DNA from: Lineolata rhizophorae
Taxonomy: Eukaryota > Ascomycota > Dothideomycetes > Lineolatales > Lineolataceae
Reading direction: 5' to 3'
Length of the DNA: 64,000 nt
NCBI GenBank assembly: GCA_010093515.1
Contig: MU001672.1
Coordinates: 1,093,508-1,157,507 of the forward strand
How positions within the stretch are numbered: position 1 is the first letter of the stretch; the number at the start of each line of letters is the position of its first letter. Of this stretch, positions 1 to 9,700 are shown piece after piece. Below the pieces are notes generated by a model that was not told the DNA's origin, made no database searches, and saw only the letters and a program-made list of their open reading frames with translations. Both the position numbers and the translations under genes were made by a program.

Positions 1-1536
1 GTGAGAGGACGATTCTGCGTAGGTAGCTAGACTCATAGTAGTTGAGATGATTTTTAGTGGGGGCTTGGCAAAAGTGGTCGGCTCGCTTGGGTGGTCGGTT
101 CGCTTGTGAAGTACGTTAGAGGAATTGAATGAGACCAATTTCGCTTGCTTTGTTCTTTTTTAACCCAAAAGGGTATAGAAGAGACCTATTGTTAAATTAA
201 TCCTTCGCCATTGTCCTTAAACTTCAAACGTGCAACAGAAAAAGAGTCGGGTCTCTGGAGGAGCACAAGCTAACATTGTGGTGGAATGCGAAGCCCCCCT
301 CCGCATATAGGGGGCCTCACTGCCTACTTTTCCTCCTTAAGGAAGTTCCTCAATTTCTTCACCTTCAACTTCTAACTTCGTTAGATAGGAAATTACAATC
401 TTTCAACTTCTTCAATTAATACCCGCTCCCATGAGACAACGTGTAAAAGAGAAAATACGACTCATCAGTTAATTGCATCGCAGTGTTTAGCATTTTGAAA
501 TAAGCTACCTGGATTGATTTTGACTATAACCCAGAGGAGCTTGCGAGCGTGGAGATCATCTCGCAAATTACATACGTCCGGGCTGGCCCAAAAGATAGTA
601 CTACGTAGTAGAGGAATGTGTGGTGGCATTACAAACTGTAGCATGGTCCTACCTTATCGAGAGCAATTGCACAGCAGCAATTGCGTCGCCGTCTCTTTGT
701 GCCTTAGAGAGCTTCCATTTCGAGGTAGAAGTTTGCTTACGCTTACCGCGAAGGCACGTGTTTACCAATGACCATACCTCTGTTTACAGGCCCGCCTGTC
801 CCCGCTTCTTGGGTCTCGCGGCACGTCTGCGATCGTCTTACAGATTGCGTTCCCGGTGTCTACTTGATTAATTTGGTTTCCAAGCATCCTCTCTCCCACT
901 CACCGTCTTAGGCGAAACATGCCGCACGCTAAGGCCATTGAAACTGAATCAAGAGTTCTAAAACAGACATTTCTTGCTTCGCAGATGGACGGAACATACT
1001 TCAAATGTGAGTCGCGAGACATGAGTCAATTGCGACGAGGAGCTGAGAATGTCCGGAGAAGGACAGAAGGCGTCTGGAGACCTCCTTACGGCCTAGGGTA
1101 ATCTAGTCCAAAAATTGCAGCAGAGACTCCCGTGGGCTAGCCAGAACGGAGCAAGGGTACGCTACAAGGTAAGAGATGCGAGAAGTACAAGGGCTAGGAT
1201 TTGGTGGTGTTGGTCCGGAAATGACGGAGAGGCGCGCAAAGACCCATTCCAAGCAACCCACATCTGGATGCTTCAAAAATGGAATGAAATCAAAAGTAAT
1301 TTGCCGCGAAATGGAAGACGCAGTGACGTCCAGTCACGGGAGCCCCGAGTTCAAAGATTTGAAATTCGTCGTAGATAGTCAAAATGAATAAGCACGCACC
1401 GTGTTTCAACCTGGTCTTCTATTTCAATGCCCATCCACGGATGTTTGGGAAAGCTCAACGAGCGATCTCACTTAGCTAGTGCGAGCGGAGAAGGCAGGGA
1501 TGCGAACAATAAACAACTTACCCGTCATTGGTATTA

Positions 1537-1570
1537 GGCCAGTCGAAGGCCAGTCGAAGGCCAGTGCGAA
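1537..1570. repeat. 11-bp tandem repeat, about three copies
   Basis: The unit GGCCAGTCGAA occurs twice without change and a third time with one inserted base. It lies in non-coding DNA and no function is apparent. Confidence 0.8.
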
Positions 1571-1671
1571 GCGGGGTTGAACAGTTGCTAAGAGGTTCCA
1601 AGAAGTCAATTCCCGGCTTCGCTCCTGGAAGTAGATGGCCGACCAATTTGGGGCACGTATGTATGCGACGT

Positions 1672-1697
1672 GGGGGAGCCGGGGGAGGGGGTGGGGG
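1672..1697 (+). other. G-quadruplex-type motif
   Basis: Four runs of five G are separated by loops of four, one and one bases on the plus strand. This meets the usual pattern for an intramolecular G-quadruplex. A perfect palindrome, CCATCCGGATGG, follows about 12 bases downstream. The motif lies 1.7 kb upstream of the SOD start codon, so a regulatory role is only a guess. Confidence 0.7.
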
Positions 1698-3370
1698 TTT
1701 CCGGGTCCCATCCGGATGGTTCGCATCCGGACCGTGGGTTTAATATAAATGGCGACGTCATGAATTGGGAGTCGCGAGGGCCGCAAGCAGCGCTTCGTAT
1801 TCGCAGACCGAGAATGTTTCCCGCGAGTCAGCGAAACGGAACGCTTTCGGATCCGCCCGAACGGTTTAAGGGTCGCAGAAACAACTTTGAGACAGCATGC
1901 GGCTCCCCTGATGTGCGGAGACGCGAGAACCTAGGTACCACTGCGAGTTCTCGGCGACCGTGTGGCCGGCCGGCAGACGCACGGCAGCCCGGAGGTGGCA
2001 GTGGAGGCACAGCGCGCAAGCCGTGAAACAAGAGACGCACGCACGCAACGATGCGCCAATCGAAAGCAGCAGCGGGCGGCGGGCTGGGGTGTGACGAGAA
2101 AGAACGACGGTGGCCAAGCGACGCCGCAGTGACAATTCTTAGCACAGCGCCTAATGTGAGACCAACCGCGTTGTATTTCAACTGCCGCGAACGGTGCGCT
2201 GTACGTAGTACATATTCGTAGTAGATGCAGAGTGCGAGCTAAGTTTAAACAAGCGACGCGGGCGCGCGAACGGCGCGACGAAAGGCGAGGGCGGCCGTGA
2301 CGGGCGGGCCAATGGCTGCGAGGCGAGGAATGGACCGAAGCCTGGAGAGGGGCAGTCAAGAGCGTGCCTTGCAGCAGGCAAACGGCGGCCGCGGGGGGTT
2401 GGCGATCGCAGACCGGGCCGGCGCTACGAAAAAGCTTGGCCCCGGTGGCTCGCGCAGTGGGCAGGGAATCCCCGGGCTGGCGATTGGCCGGCCGGCGGCG
2501 GGGTGGCTTGCGCCGTCGTCATGCGCCCGCCAAACGAAACGCGGCGGGCGCATTCTGCTTGAAACGGCCGGGCCCAGCAGGGGACGAGGCGAGCTGGGGC
2601 ATGGCTGGTACCTGCCCGTCATTGAGCCGCTGCAACCACCCCCTCCCCGCTGCCACCACCACCGCCGGGCAGGTGCGTTGCGTCGCGCTGCTGCGGCTAC
2701 CCTTTGTTGCTGGAGCGCCAGGAACGCAGCTGCCCGCAATGGCGGCCCTGGGCCGCGCTCAGCCCCGTGAGACAGTCACCAGCGGCAGCCGCCCGCTGGC
2801 CCCTTCCGAACGCAGCGGGCAAACGCAACGCTTTCACCGGCCGCGGGCGAGATACAAAAAAGTTGCCCGTCCGCCACCTCCGCCTGCCTCTTCTTCTTTC
2901 TCCTCTCCGCCCTATGACCAACAACTCCCTTCAATTCCGCTTCCACGCGACATCTGACCGTCTTCCTCCTACCTAATCCCTAATCCCTAATACACTTCCT
3001 ACCAAGCCTCGGCCTCGCACCTCGCTGTTTCCAGGCTCTGCTGCGTCCAATTTTGCCAGCAATCAATCGAATCGCTTGCAGCTGCACCACGGCCCAGATC
3101 TGCACTTCCTCGTCTGCTGCTCGCCCAGATAAGGAATAGATTGACGTGCATCTTCTTCCGGCCCGTCATCGACACAGGTTCGTACTTTAGTCCCCTCGTC
3201 GACATTTATCCATGTCGCCCAATTCTCCGCCTCCGGGTTCGCTGGTGCATCAATATTTGTATCTTCATGCTCGCGCCGTGGACTTCTTGAACACCTCAAG
3301 TCTGACCTTTCTGTTTTCGCAGGCAGCAACTTCCTTACCCTTTTATTTGCGTACGACTGGTACAAGCAAC

Positions 3371-4325
3371 ATGCGTGCGGCTGCCACCATTTTCGCCCTT
3401 CTGGGCGCCGTTGGCTACGCCGTGGCGGATGATGCCCCGGTCGTCACCGATAACCCTACCGGCGCTATTTACAATGTTGCCTTCGAGGGTAACGTCAATG
3501 GCATCGTCGTCGCTAAGACGCACGCGGATGGCACTGGCGTCGACTTTTCCCTCGCCCTCACCGGCCTGCCGGCGGACCAGGGCCCGTTCGGTATGTAAAC
3601 ATTTGCCCTTTTTTGGAGACCTTATCGGCTTGGCGGAAAACCTTCAGCTAACACAGACCCCCATCGTTTCAGGCTACCATATCCATCAGATGCCTGTCCC
3701 TGCTGATGGCAACTGCACCGCTACTGGCGGCCATCTTAACCCGTACGACGCCGAGGGAGATTGCGTCAGCGACACTCCGGCTGCGTGCGAGGTTGGTGAC
3801 CTGTCTGGGAAGCATGGGAAGCTGAGCGGAAACTCCACGGCTTTCGCGGCAACGTACGTCTCCAACTCATCCCAAGAGGCTCGGCTAGTGTCGTGCGATG
3901 GCTGCCTCGAACCACATGCTAACCAATCCGCTCTTAGTTATGTCGACGAATACACTTCCCTGGTTCCCGACGATGTCGCCTATATTGGCAGCCGTAGCAT
4001 CGTGATTCACCTTGCCGATGGATCTCGTTACGCGTGCGCCAACTTCGTCAACGCTTCGCCTAGCGGTGTACTTTCGTCCATTTCTTCATCTAACTCGGCG
4101 TCGCCGACTGCCGCCTTGAACAGCACGCTTACCTCTATGGCCTTGACAGGAACGGGTGCGGCGACTCACACGGCCTCTCTGGGCCTGAGCGCGACTAGCA
4201 GTCCTGCAACTTCGCCTTCGGCTTCCGCCAGCACTACACCCGAGCCAGTTGGCGACAACCCTGCGTCGAAGACTATGGTTTCGGCGGGTGCTGTGTTGGC
4301 CGCCCTTGGGGCCTTTCTTTTGTAA
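3371..4325 (+). CDS. GPI-anchored Cu-only superoxide dismutase
   Basis: Three exons, 3371-3590, 3673-3853 and 3938-4325, join in phase to 262 residues. The product starts with a signal peptide ending near residue 20 (AVA/DD). A Cu/Zn-SOD-like domain follows, with HIH just after the first junction, GGHLNPYD and a later SIVIH. These give the four histidines expected to bind copper, and the segment GDLSGKHGKL is typical of fungal copper-only enzymes (Candida SOD5 type) that have lost the zinc site. A Ser/Thr-rich stalk and a hydrophobic C-terminus (PASKTMVSAGAVLAALGAFLL region) indicate a GPI anchor. The enzyme would dismutate superoxide at the cell wall. Intron 2 has the branch site GCTAAC 15 bases before its acceptor. 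The gene is convergent with the P450 gene. The family call is firm; the lack of a zinc site rests on reading the motifs. Confidence 0.9.
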
Positions 4326-5073
4326 TTTCTTTTCTGTGGTTAGCCCCAGTTGGGAAACAGGATCGCTTGGGAGCTCATGACAATGGCACCTTAGCACAAT
4401 TGTGTGCGACGCCACGACTTTCCTACATAATTTTCCTTTCTTTGATTAAAGAATTCCCCTGGGCTGCTAGAGCGGTATGGGCGGTGCAGGTTGGATTGAA
4501 GGGCTCTTAATGTTAATGTTTTTACTTCCCGTTAACTCCCAAATGTGTTGAGACTCTCCTTAGTCACGGGTAGGGAGTGGAGTTGGCAGTGAGTCGGGTC
4601 CTGGAAAAGACACGGGCAAACCTAGTACTGTTGCGTGCTAGGGTGGCATTCTGTGAGGTAGTACCACCGAAAAGGTCTCGGAAAATGAATAACGGCTCGG
4701 ATCAAAAATATAAATTGGCGTCTGCAAAAGGCGCAACTCCTGAAATGCATACTTAATGTGTGTGCAAGATCAAAAATGGCCTCATAAGATCGTCGCTAGG
4801 CACATGTGCTACGTAAAACTGCAAGATTCCGGCGGGTTTGATTTGAACCCCAATTGAGGAAGAGGCGTGGTTCGTACGAACCAAACGGTCGGCCAAATCA
4901 GGCCGCAATGTCCCGTCCTATATCAGTCACCATTACGGCTACCAATGGACCTCACTTCGTACATCCCCCCTCTCTCTTTTTCCCAAACACCAACCCAAAA
5001 AAAAAAAAAAAAAAGAAAACTCTCGCCTTGCCCCTACCGCCGCTTCAGGCACGACGCCACAACCTCCGGCGCC
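4326..5073. other. Convergent intergenic region with poly-A tract
   Basis: This is the 3' flank shared by the SOD gene (plus) and the P450 gene (minus). It is moderately AT-rich with no credible ORF. An uninterrupted run of 18 A at 4997-5014 would be poly-T in the P450 transcript direction, just past its stop codon. Confidence 0.7.
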
Positions 5074-6774
5074 TCACAGATAGCTCGTCCTCTCCTCGCT
5101 CTCTGCCAGCCATCGCTCGAGCGCGTCGCGATCCCTGACCCTGAAGCCGCACGTGAACTTCTTGGGCTCCATGGTCAGGCTGGTGGGCAGGGCGTTTGCC
5201 TCGAGGGCGTCGAGCACGGGCCGCTGGGCCGGGTTTTCGCTCGGCACCATCTCGAAGGCGACGATGAGGCGCAGGAAGGCGGTGTAGAGCTCGCGGTTGG
5301 CGAGGTGGGAGCCGGCGCACATGCGGGAGCCGGCGCCGTAGCCGTAATGCGGGGTGCCTTCCGCCGCGGCGGCGGCGCCGTCGGGGCCGCCGAGGTAGCG
5401 CTCCGGCAGGAAGGCGTGCGGGTCCTTGAAGTGCGAGGCGTCGTAGTCGGCAGCGTAGGCGTTCATGTAGAAGGTGGTGCCGGCCGGGATGGTGGCGCCA
5501 CGGTAGGCGATGTCCTTAACGGAGCGGCGCGGCAGGCAGATGGGGATGACGGTCCAGAAGCGGAGGACCTCCTTGACGAGGGCCGTAACGTAGGGAACCT
5601 TCTCCTCGACGAGACAGCGCATCCAGGCGTCGCCGTCCGGGTACGCCTTCATGATCTCGGCGTAGGCCTTGGCTTGGATATGCTGCCCGGCCGGGGAGGC
5701 GAGGTAGCCGATGCCCATGATAAGGTTGCCGGGGACGGTATCGAGGCCGGCCGAGACCATGGTGAGGCAGATGGACTTGAGTTCGGCTATTTTGGTTCAG
5801 AAGGAGCGAGTAAGTACTAGCATTCATGAAGCGGATAAGGAGGGACAAGAAGCCCTACCTTCATTCAGTTTGGCCTCCGGGTCCTTGAGGACGTTCCCCG
5901 TGATGCACGGCTTGTCGGTCCCATTTGCGATGTTCTCCTTGAGCATCTCCAGTAGCTTGGTCATGTACTTGTCTCTGCGGACGCGGTACTCGGCCGCGCG
6001 CTTGTTCTGGCTCGGCCATAGTCGTAGTAGCGCCACGTAGTCTTGCCAGTTGTTGCTCGTGCTCCGGAAGTTGGACACCTCGCGCTCGACATGGACGATC
6101 TCGCGCAGCAGCTCGTCGTGGACGTTGCCGTCGATGCGGATGCCGTAGTTGAGCGTTAGCGACGTGTTTAGCGCGAACCGCTGGAAGTAGAGGTTCGGGT
6201 CGATTTCGTCGGCCCCGTAGTTGGAGTCTACCAACAGGTCGCGGATCGACGACATGGACTCGAGGTCGATGATGGGCATGTACGACTGCACGGCCGGCTT
6301 GTTGAGCGCCGTGGCGGCCGCCTTGCGACGCCGCTTGCACGACTCGTCCCACGGAGAGGTGCCGATGGTGAAGCCCTGCGAAGACGATACGACCGTGTGG
6401 AACGTGTGGAGCATGGGCCGCGAAATGAGAGCGGACTGGTTGTTGATCCAGAGCTCCTTTACCGAATCAAACGTGTTGGCAAACACAATTCTCTGTTCAA
6501 AGACGTCAATTTCATCGTTCAACAGGACAGGCTCGCACTCTGGAAGCTCGAAGGCGCTCACCCTGTTGCCCATGCGCACCTGGAAGACCGGGCCGTATTT
6601 CTCGGCCCACCTTTGAGCCACCTTGGCGTGGTTGTTGCCCAGCTCGATGAGGCTGCCGAAGAGGGGCACTCCAGGAACTTCTGGGAGGCCTTTTATCCTT
6701 GGGACGTCGGTGCGAGTGACATAGTGGTAGATGTAGAAGGCGATTGCCAGAATCGCCACGCCCACGGCGTACAT
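5074..6774 (-). CDS. CYP504-family P450, phenylacetate or hydroxyphenylacetate hydroxylase
   Basis: Two exons, 6774-5859 and 5786-5074, with a 72-bp intron, give 542 residues. An N-terminal membrane anchor (residues 2-20) is followed by a Pro-rich hinge. The I-helix reads SAGLDTVPGN near residue 317, the ExxR motif is at 378-381 (KEVLR), and the haem loop YGAGSRMCAG carries the ligand Cys462. The I-helix has Val where many P450s have the second Thr (AGLDTV), as I recall for the CYP504 family. In Aspergillus nidulans, PhacA (CYP504A) makes 2-hydroxyphenylacetate and PhacB (CYP504B) makes homogentisate from 3-hydroxyphenylacetate. I cannot separate the two from memory, though the linkage to homogentisate genes favours the latter. 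It acts in the ER membrane with NADPH-P450 reductase. The next gene, fumarylacetoacetase, lies 830 bp upstream on the same strand. Confidence 0.88.
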
Positions 6775-7604
6775 GATGTCTGCAGGTTAAGGGCGTCACC
6801 CGAGCAAGCAAGTGCACTGGAGTGAGTACGGGGGAGCGCGAGTCGAGTGAAGCCGGAGAAGCGCCAGGCAGGCTTTTATCGAGTCCCGTCCAGTCTCCCT
6901 GTAGCTCTGGCGCCGCACATCAGCGCCGCATAAGAGCGGCACGTTTTCACTTGGCCAAGGGAGGCGAGCTAGACCAATGAGCGTAACAGAAGATTCCGCA
7001 CTCGCACGCAAAATGCGCCCGTCTTTCCCTCGGACCTCGCGGGAGTCGAGGTTGTCGGGCTGCTCGCAGGGGGTGGAAAGGCGAGCGAGAGGTTCCCATC
7101 GGATTACCCATCCTTTCCTGTTATAGGAATGTCTCCTATGCCGTGCTAATTGAGCAGCGGTGCGTGCGTCCGAGAGGTCGGCCGAAGGATTCGGGGAAGA
7201 AGCCTCGCGCGAGCCGAGGCCGGGCGGCAGCGACGGTGAGGCGAGCGAGATCAGGCGTCGGGAGCAATTCCGCCCGCTGGCGGCCGCCGGGGTTTGGCGG
7301 GGTTTGGCGGGGGGTTGGCGGGGCTGGTCGCGAATGGCCGCGCGCGGGGCCCCTCTCATTGCACTTCCGGGGCCTTTGGCCGTCGCCGCAGACTCAGACT
7401 GCGGCTTGTAGGCGGAATTGCCGCGCAGCGCCGCGCTAACTTCTCTCTTGTGCTTCTATGCCCCCGTCCAGGCTCTAGCTCCCGCATCTGCACTACCTAC
7501 TGCGGACCGCTAGAGGGGCCCTAGCTGCCGAAGCCCTGACAAAACTTCTCCCCGGACAGCCGTCGCTGACTCTCTCGGCCTTCGCCGCGAGGGCCGCAAC
7601 CCGT
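6775..7604 (-). promoter_or_regulatory. P450 upstream region
   Basis: This stretch separates the P450 start from the fumarylacetoacetase stop. It has no supported gene; the open frames are GC-driven. A CCAAT box lies on the plus strand at 6974-6978, about 200 bases from the P450 start, and a G-quadruplex-type tract lies at 7289-7323. It probably contains the P450 promoter and the 3' flank of fahA. Confidence 0.6.
7289..7323 (+). other. G-quadruplex-type motif upstream of the P450
   Basis: Four G runs of 4, 4, 6 and 4 are separated by TTTGGC, TTTGGC and TTGGC, so the tract is also a short tandem repeat. It lies about 515 bases upstream of the P450 start codon and 280 bases past the fumarylacetoacetase stop. 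The pattern is strong; any effect on transcription is untested. Confidence 0.75.
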
Positions 7605-8975
7605 TCAGTCCGAATAGAGCTTCAGCGCAGGCTCGACACGTCCAGTGCACTGCCCAAACCCCACCAGTGTCGTCTCATCGTCGCCGCACACCCCCGTGAA
7701 GGTAACCTCGTCGCCGTCCTCGAGGAACGCGCGTTCTTCACCCCCGCCCAGGGACACCTTGACCTTGCCATTCTCCGTCATCTCCAGGAGACAGCCCCGC
7801 GAACCCTCCTCCAGGCCGCTGATTGTGCCAGAGCCCATCAGGTCTCCGACCTTCATCGGGCACCCGCCTATCGTGTGATGTGCTAGCATCTGGGGGAACG
7901 AGAACAAGAGGTGCCGACCGCTTGTTTTGGTGACCGTCCCGGTATTTCCAGACTTCGCTGTTGAACCAGCATCAGCACTTACGCATACACTAAACTACCT
8001 CACGTCCCAGCACTCACACTTGATGTCCACCTCCAGTTTGATGTCGTACACATTCTCCTTGTTTTCCTCCTTCATGTAACGCAGCACTTGCTCGCTGTTC
8101 TCCAATCCCGCGACCTTGAAAGGCTCCAGCGCGTCCATCAGGACCACCCACGGGCTGATAGACGTGCCGAAATTCTTCGCGTTGAACGGGCCTAGAGGAA
8201 TGTACTCCCACGACTGGATGTCTCGCGCTGACCAGTCGTTCATCATGACGAGGCCGAAAATGGAGTCCGCGGCCTTGTCAATCAAGATTGGCTCCCCCAT
8301 CTTGTTCGCCTTGCACACGAAGGCGCCTAGCTCTAGCTCGTAGTCCAGCTTCCGGCTCGGCGAGAAGACGGGCGTCTTCTTCTCCACCTTGGGGTTCTCG
8401 AGTATCTGGCCGCAGGGCCGCCTGATGGGCGTCCCGGACACCACGACCGAAGACGCGCGGCCGTGGTAGCCGACGGGCAGGTGCTTGTAGTTCGGCTGCA
8501 GGGCGTCGGCGGCGCCGCGGAAGAGCACGCCGCAGTTGTAAGCGTGGTTCAGGCCGACGAAGAAGTCGGTGTAGTCGCCGATGGCGAAGGGGAGGTGGGT
8601 CGTGACCTCGGCGAGCGGCAGCAGGGCCTCCTTCTGCAGAGCCGAGTTCGCCTTGAGCACCTCCGGGTAGGGCGTGTCGGCGGCGAAGACGCTCTGGATG
8701 TACTTGCGGACGACGCTGTGGACGGGGCGGCCGAGGGCGGCGAAGGCGTTGAGCGTCGGCTCCGAGAAGACGGCCTGGTGCGGCTGGATGACGGAGAGGT
8801 CGCGGAAGCCGCTGCTGGAGGCGAAGGCGCGCAAGTCGAGGGCGTGGTCGCCGATGGCGATGGCCGGGCGAGGCGTCGCGGACGAGGGAGTGGAGATGAT
8901 GCCGAAGGGGATGTTGGCAAGGGAGAAGGGCGACCCGCGAGGGATGTGGAACCAGGAGGACTTGAGCGACGACAT
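7605..8975 (-). CDS. fahA: Fumarylacetoacetase (fumarylacetoacetate hydrolase)
   Basis: Exons 8975-8018 and 7957-7605 flank a 60-bp intron (GTGAGT...CAACAG) and give 436 residues, close to the roughly 430 of fungal FahA. It performs the last step of phenylalanine, tyrosine and phenylacetate breakdown, cutting fumarylacetoacetate to fumarate and acetoacetate in the cytosol. Family motifs are present: DYTDFFVGLNHA (Asp137 and His144, matching mouse Asp126 and His133), YELELGAF (Glu213, Glu215), and MNDWSARDIQSWEY (Asp247), which supply the metal site and the catalytic histidine. The C-terminal exon carries HHTIGGCPMKVGDLMGSGTISG, characteristic of the family. It is transcribed away from homogentisate dioxygenase, 657 bp upstream, which suggests shared control by homogentisate-path inducers. 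Confidence 0.96.
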
Positions 8976-9632
8976 GGCGCCGAGGATTAAAATGGCACCG
9001 GCTGCAGCGACTCGTCAAAGCCAATGTCAGTTTCAGGAGCCGCAACTTCTTGCGGTGACGGCGGCGATGGTGGTGGTGATGGTGGTGAACCTCCGCCGCC
9101 ATGGCGGACAGCTCCACGCCCCCGGACTTCCCCCGCATCAGTCCGACGATGAGCTGCAGAAAGTCGCCCAGAACGCGCACTACTGCGTACGGTACGGAGT
9201 AAGGAACAGCGGCGTACGGTAACAAACAGCAGCGGAAGCGTTCCGCTGCGGAGAAGCGCCGCCGGCTAGCGTCGGGCGCATCCCCTCCCCGCCCTCGTCG
9301 AAGCCCTCCGCCGTCGCCGCGTCATGCCGGCTTCGCGCACCGCCGTCTCGACCTCCTGCCTGCGTGCCCGCGGGCTGCGACAATGACCGTCGCCAGCCCG
9401 GCTCCGTCGACTCCCTGCACGGCCTCCGCCAACACCGCCCTCTACGACGACCCGTACGAGCTGCCTCGGCACGAGGCCCGCGAGCACTTTTTCCACCCGC
9501 GTCAGCGCCTCAGGCGCACCCTTAAGAAGCTCTCCCTCGCCAGGGACCCCGCCGACGACATCCCTCGAGGCCCGCCGCTGACCGAGCGCAATCTCACCGA
9601 ATTCTTCAACCCCGACTACGTCGAGGAGCACG
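8976..9632. promoter_or_regulatory. Divergent fahA/hmgA control region
   Basis: The start codons of fumarylacetoacetase (minus) and homogentisate dioxygenase (plus) are 657 bp apart, so the promoters must lie here. Seen in it are a CCAAT box at 9021-9025, a GGTGAT-type repeat around 9064-9090, and a long upstream reading frame from 9383 that runs into hmgA. The coding-like part takes up the right 250 bp, which leaves about 400 bp for the promoters. Confidence 0.7.
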
Positions 9633-9700
9633 ATGCCTACGTCGAGTTTTGTGGTCCCCGAAAGATATCGGTACCAGAATGGCTTCAACTCCTACCATGA
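9383..9700 (+). CDS. Upstream ORF overlapping the hmgA start
   Basis: This 105-codon frame starts 250 bp before the hmgA ATG and ends 68 bases inside the gene in a different frame. Counting by eye over the first 84 codons, G or C is at about 65% of first, 50% of second and 87% of third positions. That is a strong coding signature like the neighbouring genes, and the bias stops where the hmgA frame begins. The peptide is charged (for example [24 protein letters not shown]) and I do not recognise it. It could be a translated uORF controlling hmgA, a small separate protein, or an N-terminal extension of the dioxygenase if one base of the assembly is wrong near the T-run at 9646-9649. No intron of workable length joins the two frames. 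Confidence 0.5.
   Translation: MTVASPAPSTPCTASANTALYDDPYELPRHEAREHFFHPRQRLRRTLKKLSLARDPADDIPRGPPLTERNLTEFFNPDYVEEHDAYVEFCGPRKISVPEWLQLLP

Larger units (their letters stand above)
1..3370. other. Gene-free left flank and SOD upstream region
   Basis: I see no protein-like reading frame here on either strand; open frames are short and do not resemble any family I know. The first 1.5 kb has mixed composition, and from about 1.9 to 2.9 kb it is very GC-rich. It holds a strong G-tract cluster at 1672-1697, an 11-bp tandem repeat at 1537-1570 and a short CCCTAAT-type repeat at 2972-2993. The last few hundred bases are pyrimidine-rich and probably serve as promoter and leader of the SOD gene at 3371. 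Confidence 0.6.

Noticed and set aside
2972-2993. CCCTAAT repeats suggesting a telomeric tract
   Set aside because: Only about three units, seven bases long instead of the six-base CCCTAA, in the middle of single-copy sequence.
4825-4860. GGTTCAAATC on the minus strand suggesting a tRNA T arm
   Set aside because: The stem does not pair and no other arm of a tRNA is nearby; the local palindrome explains the likeness.
8278-9225. 315-codon ORF antiparallel and overlapping fahA
   Set aside because: It is a shifted-frame shadow of fahA, full of Arg/Pro/His runs.
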